This document shows positions 24,398-32,937 of a DNA stretch of 64,000 nucleotides, piece after piece. How positions within the stretch are numbered: the stretch's first letter is position 1; every line of letters starts with the position of its first letter. This DNA is from Burkholderia sp. Ax-1724 (GTDB taxonomy: Bacteria; Pseudomonadota; Gammaproteobacteria; Burkholderiales; Burkholderiaceae): the NCBI RefSeq assembly GCF_011752995.1, contig NZ_VWWL01000017.1, positions 62,001 to 126,000 on the forward strand, given 5' to 3'. The notes under the pieces are model-generated. The model was not told the DNA's origin. It made no database searches and saw nothing but the letters and a program-made list of their open reading frames with translations. The translations under genes were made by a program, and so were the position numbers.

Positions 24398-25312
24398 ATG
24401 AAAACCCTTCGCTCGACGTTGCCTGGCATGATGCTCGTGTGCGGACTCGCTGCCGCGTCGGTGTCGTTCGCGAAGCCACCGGCGATGGAGGCCGAGACTC
24501 CGTCCGTCGCCGTGGCGCCGCAGTACGACACGACGCACGTCTACGTCGCGCCGGAAGATTTCGACCGCTTCACCGACAGCTTCGTGGCGACGTTCGGCGG
24601 CAGCAAGTCGCAGCAGGGCGTTTTTCAGGTCACGCCAACGCCCAGTCAGACCATGTCGCAGCTCGTGTTCACCCCGGTGGGCACGATTTCCGTATTCGGC
24701 TTCAAGACACCTATCCCGTCTCCTTTCGGCGCGGAGCGTACCGGTTATCTCGTGACCGACATGGATGCGGCCGTGAAGGCGGCGCGCGCGCATGGCGCGG
24801 ATGTGATCGTCGATACGTTCCCCGATCCGATCGGCCGCGACGCGATCCTGTCGTGGGCGGACGGCGTGAACATGCAGATCTATTGGCATACCCAGGTACC
24901 TCACTACGCGGCGTTGCAGACCGTGCCCGAGAACCGTGTCTACGTCTCTCCGCATAGCGTGCACAAGCTGGTGCACGATTTCGTGAAGTTTTCGCACGGC
25001 AAGGTGGTGTCCGATGAGCCCAGGGCGCCGGGCGTCGAAATCGGCCGGCCGAACGATACCTACCGCCGCATCCGGATCGAGTCCGGCTTCGGCAAGATGA
25101 CCGTGCTCGTGACGGATGGTCATCTGCCCTATCCGTTCGGGCGGGAAACGACGGGGTACGACGTATCGAATCTCGACGAGACGGTGGGGAAGGCGAAGGC
25201 TGCCGGCGCGACCGTACTCGTGCCGCCGTTCACTTCGGACGGGCGCGATGCCGCGATCGTGCAGTTCCCCGGCGGCTACATCGCCGAAATCCACGCCGTC
25301 GCGTCGAAATGA
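24398..25312 (+). CDS. Exported double-VOC (glyoxalase-fold) protein
   Basis: A 304-residue protein with a signal peptide (about 25 residues, ending SFA-KPP). It has two glyoxalase/VOC-type halves: VYVAPEDFDRFTDSFVATFGG (45-65) and YVSPHSVHKLVHDFVKFSHG (about 180-200). Each ends with a beta strand and a Gly-rich or IYWH/AEIH segment (residues QIYWHTQ and AEIHAVA) that could carry metal ligands. VOC proteins include dioxygenases and glyoxalases, but export to the periplasm is unusual. It lies between the DoxX and DUF1275 genes and overlaps the latter by four bases (ATGA). Substrate unknown. Confidence 0.8.
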   Translation: MKTLRSTLPGMMLVCGLAAASVSFAKPPAMEAETPSVAVAPQYDTTHVYVAPEDFDRFTDSFVATFGGSKSQQGVFQVTPTPSQTMSQLVFTPVGTISVFGFKTPIPSPFGAERTGYLVTDMDAAVKAARAHGADVIVDTFPDPIGRDAILSWADGVNMQIYWHTQVPHYAALQTVPENRVYVSPHSVHKLVHDFVKFSHGKVVSDEPRAPGVEIGRPNDTYRRIRIESGFGKMTVLVTDGHLPYPFGRETTGYDVSNLDETVGKAKAAGATVLVPPFTSDGRDAAIVQFPGGYIAEIHAVASK

Positions 25313-25968
25313 AATACGAGGACACGATCCTTGCCGCCATTGCCGGGTTCGTCGATACGCTAGGTTTCGCCGCGCTCTTCGGGTTGTTCACGGCGCACGT
25401 GACGGGCAATTTCGTATTGATCGGTGCCGCGCTCGCCGGCTTCGGCACAGGCGTTCTGCTCAAACTGGCTGTGTTCCCCGCGTTTGTCTGCGGTGTCGTG
25501 CTGAGCAGCCTGCTGGTGCGAGCGCTTCCCGCGCGGCATGCCCGACAGGGCGCGCGCGTGCTTCATGCGGTACAGGCCGTGCTCATGTTCGGCTTTTGCC
25601 TCGCGGGCGTGTCGGTGGCGCCGATTACCCAGTCCGACAGCTTGCCGGTCATCGCGACGGGCGTGATCGGCGCGCTCGCGATGGGCGTGCAGAATGCGCA
25701 TTCGCGGCTGATTCAACGCCCCGGTGTGCCCCATACCGTGATGACGGGCAACGTCACCCAGGCGATCCTCGATGCCCTCGACATGCTATCCGCAAGCGCG
25801 GACGAGGCCATGCACGCGGCGGTACGAGCGCGATTCGCGAAGACGATGCTGGCGATCGTCGCGTTCGCGGCAGGCGCGCTGGCCGGGGCGATGGGACTGC
25901 GCTACGCGGGATTCTGGGCACTGCTCGTACCCGCCTGCGCGCTCGTGGGATTGTCGTTGACGACCTGA
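25309..25968 (+). CDS. DUF1275 (YoaK) family membrane protein
   Basis: A 219-residue polytopic membrane protein. The family signature begins AAIAGFVDTLGFAALFGLFTAHVTGNFVLIG and recurs as MGVQNAHSRL and TVMTGNVTQAI. About six hydrophobic segments are present. It overlaps the VOC gene stop by four bases, so it is co-translated with the cluster. The family's transport or signalling role is unproven. Confidence 0.85.
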   Translation: MKYEDTILAAIAGFVDTLGFAALFGLFTAHVTGNFVLIGAALAGFGTGVLLKLAVFPAFVCGVVLSSLLVRALPARHARQGARVLHAVQAVLMFGFCLAGVSVAPITQSDSLPVIATGVIGALAMGVQNAHSRLIQRPGVPHTVMTGNVTQAILDALDMLSASADEAMHAAVRARFAKTMLAIVAFAAGALAGAMGLRYAGFWALLVPACALVGLSLTT

Positions 25969-26111
25969 GAGCACGAGCGCGTGGCCACGCCGGGGTGCGC
26001 ATGAGGGAGGGCGAGAGGGCGCGGCGGCGCGGATTCTGGCCGTGGCGTGCACGGCTACGCAACGATAAGCGCGTGGCCGCAATCGTTGCGCCAAGCGTCG
26101 AGCCGGCGACG

Positions 26112-27560
26112 ATGCGCAGGCGTTGCCGCGAAACGGCTATCTGTATCGCGGTGATATCAGGACTACTGCTGGTTGCCGCGGACGCGGCATACGCGGATGC
26201 CGAGGTCAGTACCGTGGTCAGCGCCGACACATCGGCTGCCGCGTGCGATGTCAAACGGCCGGTCGTGATGTTCAACCGCTGGCAGGAAGACTGGTCGGTA
26301 CTCGCTAATCCCTGTGTTCCGCGCGAACCGCTCGATACGCTCAAGTACGTCCCGCTCGGCGGAGATCCTGTGTCGTGGCTGACGCTCGGCGCGAATCTGC
26401 GCGAGCGTGTCGAAAGCAATAACGCACCCCTGTTCGGCATCGGCTCCGCGCAGGCGGACACGTATCTGATCCAGCGTATCGAGGTCCAGGCCGATGCACG
26501 TCTCGCCGAACACTGGCAGTTCTTCGTGCAACTCGAAGACGCACGTGCATTCGGCAAGAACGTGGTGACGCCCGTGGACCAGAATCCGCTCGATCTCGAA
26601 CAGGCCTTCGTGACCTACACCAGCGTGGTCGGCGGCGGTACGCTCAAGCTTCGCGTCGGGCGTCAACAGATGGCGTTCGACCTGCAGCGTTTCATTTCCG
26701 TGCGTGACGGTCCCAATGTGCGTCAGTCGTTCGATGCACTCTGGGCCGATTACGAATACCAGAAGTGGCGTTTCATTGCCTATGCGACGCAGCCCGTGCA
26801 GAACCGCGACGCTACGGTATTCGACGATGTGTCGAATCGCCATCTCACCTTCAGCGGCGTGCGTGTCGAGCGGCAATCGGTGGGGCCGGGCGATCTTTCC
26901 GGCTACTGGTCGCGCTATGACCGTAGTAACGCGCAGTTCCTCGACGCGAGCGGTGTCGAGCGCCGCGATGTCTGGGATCTGCGCTATTCCGGCACGCATG
27001 AGCACTTTGATTGGGACGTCGAAGGCATGCTGCAGACTGGAACGGTCGGCAGCAACACGATTCTTGCATGGGCGATCGGCTCGATTGCCGGCTACACGCT
27101 CGATATGCCGTGGTCGCCGCGCGTTGCACTGCAACTCGATGCCGCCTCGGGCGACCGGCATCCACGCGATGGCCGGATTGAAACCTTCAATGCGCTGTTT
27201 CCGAACGGCTATTACTTCACGCTGGCCGGCTATACGGGCTACGCGAACCTCATTCACGTCAAACCGTCTATCACGCTCAAACCCACGGCGAGTCTCGCGC
27301 TACTCGGCGCATTGGGTTTCCAGTGGCGCGAGACGACCGGCGACGCCGTGTATCAGCAGGCCAATCAGGCCGTGCCGGGCACGGCGGGCAGAGGCAGCTT
27401 GTGGACCGGGATGTACCTCCAGTTGCGAGCGGACTGGACGATCGTCTCAAACCTGACCGGATCGATCGAAGCCGTGCATTTCCAGGTGGGCAACTCGATT
27501 CGCCACGCGGGCGGACACAACGCGGACTACGCCGGCGTCGAACTCAAGTACCAGTGGTAG
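26112..27560 (+). CDS. Alginate-export-type outer-membrane porin
   Basis: Outer-membrane beta-barrel protein of 482 residues. The ATG at 26112 gives a clean signal peptide (RRRCRETAICIAVISGLLLV, cleavage near YADAEV). An ATG at 26001 would add 37 Arg-rich residues and is less likely. The body matches the alginate_exp family: LTLGANLRERVESNNAPLFG, LVQLEDARAFG-like and LKLRVGRQQMAFDLQRFISVRDGPNVRQSFD. It ends in a beta strand VELKYQW with a terminal aromatic residue. As the last gene of the cluster it probably admits the cluster's substrate through the outer membrane; the name alginate export refers to family only. The next gene ends 34 bp away on the other strand. Confidence 0.87.
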   Translation: MRRRCRETAICIAVISGLLLVAADAAYADAEVSTVVSADTSAAACDVKRPVVMFNRWQEDWSVLANPCVPREPLDTLKYVPLGGDPVSWLTLGANLRERVESNNAPLFGIGSAQADTYLIQRIEVQADARLAEHWQFFVQLEDARAFGKNVVTPVDQNPLDLEQAFVTYTSVVGGGTLKLRVGRQQMAFDLQRFISVRDGPNVRQSFDALWADYEYQKWRFIAYATQPVQNRDATVFDDVSNRHLTFSGVRVERQSVGPGDLSGYWSRYDRSNAQFLDASGVERRDVWDLRYSGTHEHFDWDVEGMLQTGTVGSNTILAWAIGSIAGYTLDMPWSPRVALQLDAASGDRHPRDGRIETFNALFPNGYYFTLAGYTGYANLIHVKPSITLKPTASLALLGALGFQWRETTGDAVYQQANQAVPGTAGRGSLWTGMYLQLRADWTIVSNLTGSIEAVHFQVGNSIRHAGGHNADYAGVELKYQW

Positions 27561-27594
27561 GCCGCGCAGCGCAGGGGATAACTCGAAGGACAAC

Positions 27595-28518
27595 TCAGGG
27601 AACGACGGTGGCCCACGGCGCCGAAGCCAGGCATTCCGCCAGATAGTCCAGCAAGGCGGTAACGCGCGCCGGGCGCAGGATGTTGGGCGGCGTCACGAGG
27701 TTCACGTTGATCTGGCTGATTCGCCAGTCCGGAAACACATCGATCAGTTCTCCTCGCGTGAGCGCGTCCCAGACGATGAATTCGGGCTGGAGCGCGAGGC
27801 CTTGTGCCGCCAGAAGCGCCGGGCCGATCACATCCGCGTTGTTGCTGCGAATGCGGCCCTTCACCGGCACCGCGCATTTTTCACCGGACACGACATGCTG
27901 GAATTGCCATAGCTCGGGGGTCGGCAGATTCGTATAGATCAGACAGGCGTGGTGGGCGAGGTCTCGCGGGTGAGCGGGGCGCCCGTGACGTTCCAGATAC
28001 GCGGGCGTTGCCACGAGCGGTCGATTCACGACGCAAAGCCGGCGCGAGCGCAGCGACGAATCGGGAAGCTCCGCAATGCGGATCGCCATGTCGAAACCGC
28101 CGGCCACCACATCGACGATCTGATCCGTGAGGACGAGATCGATTTCCACTTCTGGATAGTGTTCGAGGAACGCGGGAATCAACGGCGCGAAGTAACGGAT
28201 TCCGAATGACATCGGTGCGGTGATACGAACCATGCCGCGCGGCTGAATCACCTGAGCCGATGTCTCGGCTTCCAGGGCTTCCCCTTCGCTCAGGATGCGA
28301 ATGGCGCGTGCCTTGGCTACCTCGCCGGTCGGTGTGAGCGAAAGCTGGCGCGAATTGCGGTAGAGGAGCGCCGTGCCGAGCCTGTGTTCGAGGCGGGAAA
28401 TGGCTTTCGACACGGTCGGTTGGGAAATGCCCAGCGAGTCCGCCGCCTTCGCGAACGAGCCGGTTTCGAGAACGCGCGCGAAGATGGCCCACGCTTCGAG
28501 GTCAGGGAGTGTTGGCAT
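27595..28518 (-). CDS. LysR family regulator (paralogue A)
   Basis: A 307-residue LysR-type regulator. The winged-helix N-terminus reads LPDLEAWAIFARVLETGSFAKAADSLGISQPTVSKAISRLE, followed by an effector-binding domain with the family motif FGIRYFAPLIPAFLEHYPEVEIDLVL. The start at MPTLPDLEAW is chosen because the open frame runs 61 codons further upstream into sequence not seen in LysR proteins. It shares the DLEAWAIFARV N-terminus with the LysR at 28878 and looks like its paralogue. Its 3' end abuts the porin gene. It probably regulates the hydrolase cluster or its divergent partner. Confidence 0.9.
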   Translation of the reverse strand: MPTLPDLEAWAIFARVLETGSFAKAADSLGISQPTVSKAISRLEHRLGTALLYRNSRQLSLTPTGEVAKARAIRILSEGEALEAETSAQVIQPRGMVRITAPMSFGIRYFAPLIPAFLEHYPEVEIDLVLTDQIVDVVAGGFDMAIRIAELPDSSLRSRRLCVVNRPLVATPAYLERHGRPAHPRDLAHHACLIYTNLPTPELWQFQHVVSGEKCAVPVKGRIRSNNADVIGPALLAAQGLALQPEFIVWDALTRGELIDVFPDWRISQINVNLVTPPNILRPARVTALLDYLAECLASAPWATVVP

Positions 28519-28877
28519 GGAAAAAGAGAGCGGATACCGTTCTGTTCTTTCGGGAAGATGTCGGGAAAGCCATGTCGGGAAAATCACGTAAGCCGATATG
28601 GTATCGCGATACCGCGCGATTGCATGCCGACTTTCAGGCGCCGGGGCGGGGTGCTGCGAATGGGTGTGGCGCGCCAGGGTTGCGGGCGCGAAAGCCTTCA
28701 CCTCGCGACAGATATGGAATGTCTTCTATTCCATTTGTTCTATTTGTAGTTGGCTTCGGGTCCGATAACATTTCACCTGGAAGCGTTTTTCATCTGTTGG
28801 CAGTATGCAGTGCCTTCTGTACCCGATTGCCAGGGCGGGCCAATAGAACAAGTGGAATCCACCCTCAGAACAATTGC
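28519..28877. other. Regulatory region between the two LysR genes
   Basis: A 359-bp gap between divergent LysR genes. It carries the shared inverted repeat at 28715-28740, about 137 bp before the plus-strand LysR start. A possible TTGTAG/TAACAT element pair lies just after it. No further gene was seen. Confidence 0.55.
28715..28740. promoter_or_regulatory. Shared inverted repeat, copy 2 (candidate LysR operator)
   Basis: TGGAAT, seven bases (GTCTTCT), ATTCCATTTGTTC. Arms, spacer length and the TTTGTTC tail match the copy at 20971-20996; only the spacer sequence differs. The position is compatible with autoregulation of the LysR gene at 28878. Confidence 0.75.
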
Positions 28878-29780
28878 ATGCAAAGTCTTCCCGATCTAGA
28901 AGCGTGGGCGATTTTCGCGCGCGTAGCCTCAACAGGCTCTTTTGCGAAAGCGGCCGAAACGCTCGGCATGTCTCAACCCACGGTTTCAAAGGCGGTCATC
29001 AGGCTGGAGAAGCGACTCGGCGCGACGCTGCTCTATCGAACCTCGCGTCGAATCTCTCTCACGCCGACGGGCCTCAGCGTGATGGAGCGCGCCAAGCACA
29101 TCGTCCGGGAGTTCGAGTCGATCGAAGCGGAAACGTTGGCGCATGCGCGGGCGCCCAAGGGGCTGCTACGCATCTCGGCGCCGATGTCGTTCGGCCTCAA
29201 GTATGTGGCGCCCCTGATACCGGGGTTTCTCGCGCGCTATCCTGAGGTGAATATCGAAGTATCGTTCGACGACGCCGTCGTCGATATAGTCGGGGGCGGT
29301 TTCGATGTGGCGATCCGGATTGCCGAGCCGGAAGACGCGTCCATGCGCGCCCGCAATCTGTACCTCATGCGACGCATACTCGTCGCCAGTCCGGCATATC
29401 TTGCGCAACACGGGCCGATCGACCACCCGCGGGAAATCGGCGCGCATGCGTGTCTGTGCTACGCGAGTCATTCGACGTCTCTGGCCTGGCGTTTCCAGCA
29501 TGCATCCGGTGAGGAATGCAGTGTGACGATCGACGGCCGGATGCGGACCAACAATGCCGAGTCGTTGATCCCGGCGCTACTGGCCGGCATGGGGATAGCG
29601 CTACAGCCGGAGTTCGTCGTGGCGGATGCCTTGCGGCATGGCGAGCTGGTCGAACTGCTGCCTGAATGGAAAATAGCGCAGGTCTATCTGAGTCTGGTCA
29701 CGCCGTCGCAGGTTATCCGCTCCGCGCGTGTTGCGGCATTGCTCGACTATCTGTCGCAAAGTTTGTTGTCCACACCGTAG
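28878..29780 (+). CDS. LysR family regulator (paralogue B)
   Basis: A 300-residue LysR regulator. The N-terminus LPDLEAWAIFARVASTGSFAKAAETLGMSQPTVSKAV is the DNA-binding domain, and FGLKYVAPLIPGFLARYPEVNIEVSF opens the effector domain. It is closely similar in layout to the LysR at 27595. The start MQSLPDLEAW is chosen by alignment of the family N-terminus; the open frame extends upstream without family resemblance. It is the gene downstream of the repeat at 28715, and the same repeat lies before the YcaC-like gene, so it is the better candidate regulator of the cluster. Confidence 0.9.
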   Translation: MQSLPDLEAWAIFARVASTGSFAKAAETLGMSQPTVSKAVIRLEKRLGATLLYRTSRRISLTPTGLSVMERAKHIVREFESIEAETLAHARAPKGLLRISAPMSFGLKYVAPLIPGFLARYPEVNIEVSFDDAVVDIVGGGFDVAIRIAEPEDASMRARNLYLMRRILVASPAYLAQHGPIDHPREIGAHACLCYASHSTSLAWRFQHASGEECSVTIDGRMRTNNAESLIPALLAGMGIALQPEFVVADALRHGELVELLPEWKIAQVYLSLVTPSQVIRSARVAALLDYLSQSLLSTP

Positions 29781-29817
29781 GCGATCGCTGACATAGCGCG
29801 AGGATGTCGCGCACCGC

Positions 29818-29847
29818 GATGCCGGCGCGACGGGTCGCGCCGGCATC
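29818..29847. terminator. Strong hairpin between convergent genes
   Basis: GATGCCGGCGCGA-CGGG-TCGCGCCGGCATC is a perfect 13-bp stem with a 4-base loop, located between the ends of LysR (plus) and the TonB receptor (minus). There is no long T run, so termination may be rho-assisted. Confidence 0.6.
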
Positions 29848-29867
29848 TTCAGGCATCGCGTTCAAGG

Positions 29868-32030
29868 TCAGTACGAAAGCGACGCCTGCATATAGACCGT
29901 GAGCGGCTGCCCCACGTACTTCCCGCCGTTGTTATCGGTCGAGCGCGTGAAGTAGCGGCGATCCAGCAGGTTCTTGACGCCCACCGCCACGTCGAGGTTG
30001 TTGAGTTCCTTGCCGAAATGGTAGGCCGCGCGCAGGTTCACCGTCGCATAGCCGGGGATGTCGCCAAGGCGTCCCGTCGGGTCTTCCTGCGTGACGTACG
30101 TCGCGCCGGCGTTGGGGTCGCCCGGCGAATGCTGCTTCGTCTGGGCGAAGAGGTCGGCATTGAAGGTCCACTGATTGCGCCGGTAGGTCGCGCCGAGCGT
30201 TGCGACCTGCCGGGAGTAGAGCGGCAGGTCGCGTCCGGCAAATACACCTGCCTTCGCAATCGCCTGCGTGTACGTATAGGTCGCGTAGACCGACAGCCCG
30301 TTCAGTGCCGGTACGAGGTTCCCGATGTCGTAGTGCACGGCGGACTCGACGCCGCGATGACGCGTCGCGCCGAGGTCCGTCCATATCCCGTCGCCGACGA
30401 TCGAGCGGCTCAATTGCAGTTCCTGATCGAAGTCGATATTGAACAGCGTCAGCTCGCCGCCCCACGTGGGCCCGTTAAAGCGCGTGCCGAGTTCATAGGT
30501 CGTGGCCTTCTCGGGATGAAGCCCTTGCGTCGTCGAGGCGAGCTGCGAATACTGCTCGGGTCCGAATGACTGCCCGGCATTGGCGAACAGCGACCAGTTG
30601 TCCTGCACGCGATACAGCACCGACAGCATCGGCAGCGCCACGTGCGAATCGATCTTCGGATACAGCGCGCTCGTCACGGCGCCGTTGCTCAGGTTCGTCA
30701 CGTTGTTGAAGGTGCGGATGATTTCATAGCGCAGCCCCGGCGTGATGGTCCAGCGCCCGATGTCGATACGGTCGTCGATATAGAACGCGTTGGCGGTCGT
30801 GCCGCCCTGGCTCGTTTGATAGGCCTGTGACGCCAGCGTGCGCGCATCGATTCCGCTATTCGGATCGTAATACGCGGTACGGGCGGCCGTCTCCGAACTG
30901 GCTTCGTTCAGGAACCGGTAGCCGACGCTGATTTCCTGCACGATGCTGCCCATGTCGATGAGCCGTGAATAGCGTGGCTCGATCGCGAGGGTATGGTAGC
31001 CGCGCGGCGCGGAAGTCAGGCGGCGAAGCCCGGCCGTGGCCCCGCTGCCTTCCTGTTCGATATGGCTGCCACGGAACGAGTCCGTGTAATAAGCAAGGAG
31101 TTCGAAACTGTTGAGCGCATCCTTGTGTGTGTACTTGATCGAACCGTCGGTGCGCCGGCCGGTATAGTCGTCGTAGGGGCGAGTGGACTGGAACGGATCG
31201 TCGGCGTACTGCTGCGTGGTGAGGCCGCCGGGCATGCGTCCCTGTCCTTCGAAATGGTGCAGCGAGACGGCGATATCGTCGTTGACCGTGAATTTATAGG
31301 CGCCCTTCAGGATCACATCGTCGATATCGATGCGGTCGTTACTCTCGCGATACCCGTTGCCATGCGTGCCGGAGTAGAGAATCGCACCGCCGAGGCCCTT
31401 GGCGTTGGTGCCGCCGATAAACGCGCTGGGCATCGTCTTCACGTCGCCGCCGTGGCTATAAATCTCCGTGCCGACCGCGGCGTTTGCGGTGAATTGCTCG
31501 GGAATCGGCCTGGTCACGAAGTTGATGATGCCGCCCACGTTCTGCGGACCATAGCGAACCGAACCGGCACCGCGTACCACGTCGACCATCTCCAGGTTGC
31601 CGAGCGACAGCGGCGCCAGCGACAGCTGCGGCTGGCCATAAGGCGCGTAGGCGAGCGGAATGCCGTCCATCAGAATCGTGGAGCGCGGCGAGAGGCGCGC
31701 GGTCAAGCCGCGCACGCCGACGTTCAGCGAAATATCGCTGCCGCCCGTGCCATTGCTATCCTGAACCTGCACACCGGGAATCCCAGGCAGGGCATCGCGC
31801 ACGTTCATGGCGCCGCGCTCTTCGAACTCCTTGCGCTCGACGATGGTGCGAGCCCCCGGATGTTCCAGCAGCTTCTGCTCGGTCGGGCTGCCTAGCCAGT
31901 TGCCGGTGATCTTGATGGATTCCAGCACGTTCTCCTTCGCCGGCTCGGGCGCGTCGGCGTCGGCGGCATAGGCGGGCATGCCGAACGGCAACAAAGCCAT
32001 GGCCACGGTAAGGCGCTTGTAGCGAATCAT
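29868..32030 (-). CDS. TonB-dependent iron-chelate receptor (FecA-like)
   Basis: Outer-membrane gated receptor of 720 residues. The signal peptide ends MPAYAADA (near 24) and a TonB-box-like segment ESIKITG follows. A plug domain with NVRDALPGIPGVQVQDSNGTGG and VRGAGSVRYGPQNVGGIINFVTRP leads to a 22-strand barrel ending MQASLSY with the terminal aromatic residue. There is no extra N-terminal signalling domain, so no surface-signalling sigma factor partner is implied. Fur-box-like sites lie upstream and a PepSY protein gene is divergent, indicating iron acquisition. The siderophore or citrate specificity cannot be told. Confidence 0.92.
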   Translation of the reverse strand: MIRYKRLTVAMALLPFGMPAYAADADAPEPAKENVLESIKITGNWLGSPTEQKLLEHPGARTIVERKEFEERGAMNVRDALPGIPGVQVQDSNGTGGSDISLNVGVRGLTARLSPRSTILMDGIPLAYAPYGQPQLSLAPLSLGNLEMVDVVRGAGSVRYGPQNVGGIINFVTRPIPEQFTANAAVGTEIYSHGGDVKTMPSAFIGGTNAKGLGGAILYSGTHGNGYRESNDRIDIDDVILKGAYKFTVNDDIAVSLHHFEGQGRMPGGLTTQQYADDPFQSTRPYDDYTGRRTDGSIKYTHKDALNSFELLAYYTDSFRGSHIEQEGSGATAGLRRLTSAPRGYHTLAIEPRYSRLIDMGSIVQEISVGYRFLNEASSETAARTAYYDPNSGIDARTLASQAYQTSQGGTTANAFYIDDRIDIGRWTITPGLRYEIIRTFNNVTNLSNGAVTSALYPKIDSHVALPMLSVLYRVQDNWSLFANAGQSFGPEQYSQLASTTQGLHPEKATTYELGTRFNGPTWGGELTLFNIDFDQELQLSRSIVGDGIWTDLGATRHRGVESAVHYDIGNLVPALNGLSVYATYTYTQAIAKAGVFAGRDLPLYSRQVATLGATYRRNQWTFNADLFAQTKQHSPGDPNAGATYVTQEDPTGRLGDIPGYATVNLRAAYHFGKELNNLDVAVGVKNLLDRRYFTRSTDNNGGKYVGQPLTVYMQASLSY

Positions 32031-32540
32031 TCTTCTTTTCCTGAGGAAGTGGGACGTCGGTGGTGAGAGATCGGGTGTGCAGACAGGCGCAAAGTCCGCC
32101 GCGGAGTCAGCGGCCGTTCATCGGCAGTCCAGCGAATGGGGCGGGCGAGCATGCATACGGATGAGGCGCCACGACGCGAACGCGGTTGACGCCTGGGTCC
32201 GGAACAGCACAGGGAGAGAGGGATGCGCGGGTGCGGAAAGCGGTCCTGCGTTTGGCGCGATGCGGCTAAGCGGCCAGGACTGCGATGAATACCGACGCAA
32301 GCCGCTACGCCCTGCGATGTCCATTTCGATCGCGCTATCGCTGCATGACGGGGCGTGCTTCCGCTTGCGTCCGCGATGGACGGCGTTTCACGTCGTGGAG
32401 ATGGAATTCAGTATGGCTAACTAAATAATGAATCATGTGAAGAACCAGAAACGATGACAACCGCGGAAAGGACCCGCAGTGCCTGACATGCTGGAAGCGC
32501 TTCAGGCAAGAGCGCGAGCCACAACTTTCAAGAAAATGCA

Positions 32541-32559
32541 AATGCGAATGATTTGCATT
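32541..32559. promoter_or_regulatory. Fur-box-like site 1
   Basis: AATGCGAATGATTTGCATT has the 19-bp symmetry and AATGA/CATT ends of Burkholderia Fur boxes. It probably controls the TonB receptor transcribed leftward, though it is about 510 bp from that start. Confidence 0.65.
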
Positions 32560-32695
32560 ATTTCACAAGTTGAAAAGTTTGTGTAATGATTTCGAGAGGT
32601 GTTGGGTAGTCATGGCTAGGGAAAATACGTAAATTTGCCGTATTTTTAAAATTTAAACAGTGAAAAGGTCATGATTTGCTGGAGAAAAATTACAG

Positions 32696-32725
32696 TTGAA
32701 AATGGTAACCATTAGTATTTATAAT
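32696..32725 (+). promoter_or_regulatory. Promoter with overlapping Fur-box-like site 2
   Basis: TTGAAA (32696-32701), 18 bp, TATAAT (32720-32725). The 19 bases GAAAATGGTAACCATTAGT at 32698-32716 match the GATAATGATAATCATTATC consensus at 14 positions by my count and cover the -35 and spacer. This layout would block RNA polymerase when Fur-Fe is bound. It is directed to the PepSY gene. Confidence 0.7.
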
Positions 32726-32937
32726 GCGCTCGTTTCTTGGGGCGAAACGTTCCGTCGTCACTCACACGCTCAGCGTGAGCCGCGTTCGAGCGACGAAGAC
32801 AACACGCAACCATGGCCTTTGCCGACTGACGCCGCTCATCGATCGTCAACCCGACACTACACGCGGCGCTTCATAGGCAGGACACTCCTTGATTGACGTA
32901 GCGATGAACCTGGCTTTCCTTACGATACGAGTCCGGC

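Larger units (their letters stand above)
32031..32937. other. Long iron-regulatory intergenic region
   Basis: A 907-bp gap between divergent TonB receptor and PepSY genes. 32031-32430 is GC-rich and shows only an improbable open frame (32077-32424). 32530-32730 is AT-rich and carries two Fur-box-like sites and a sigma-70 promoter. The 5' leader of the PepSY gene would be about 200 nt. No other gene was supported. Confidence 0.6.

Noticed and set aside
32077..32424. A 115-codon frame in the iron-regulatory gap
   Set aside because: Composition and sequence look random; no homology feature, and the gap contains promoter elements instead.
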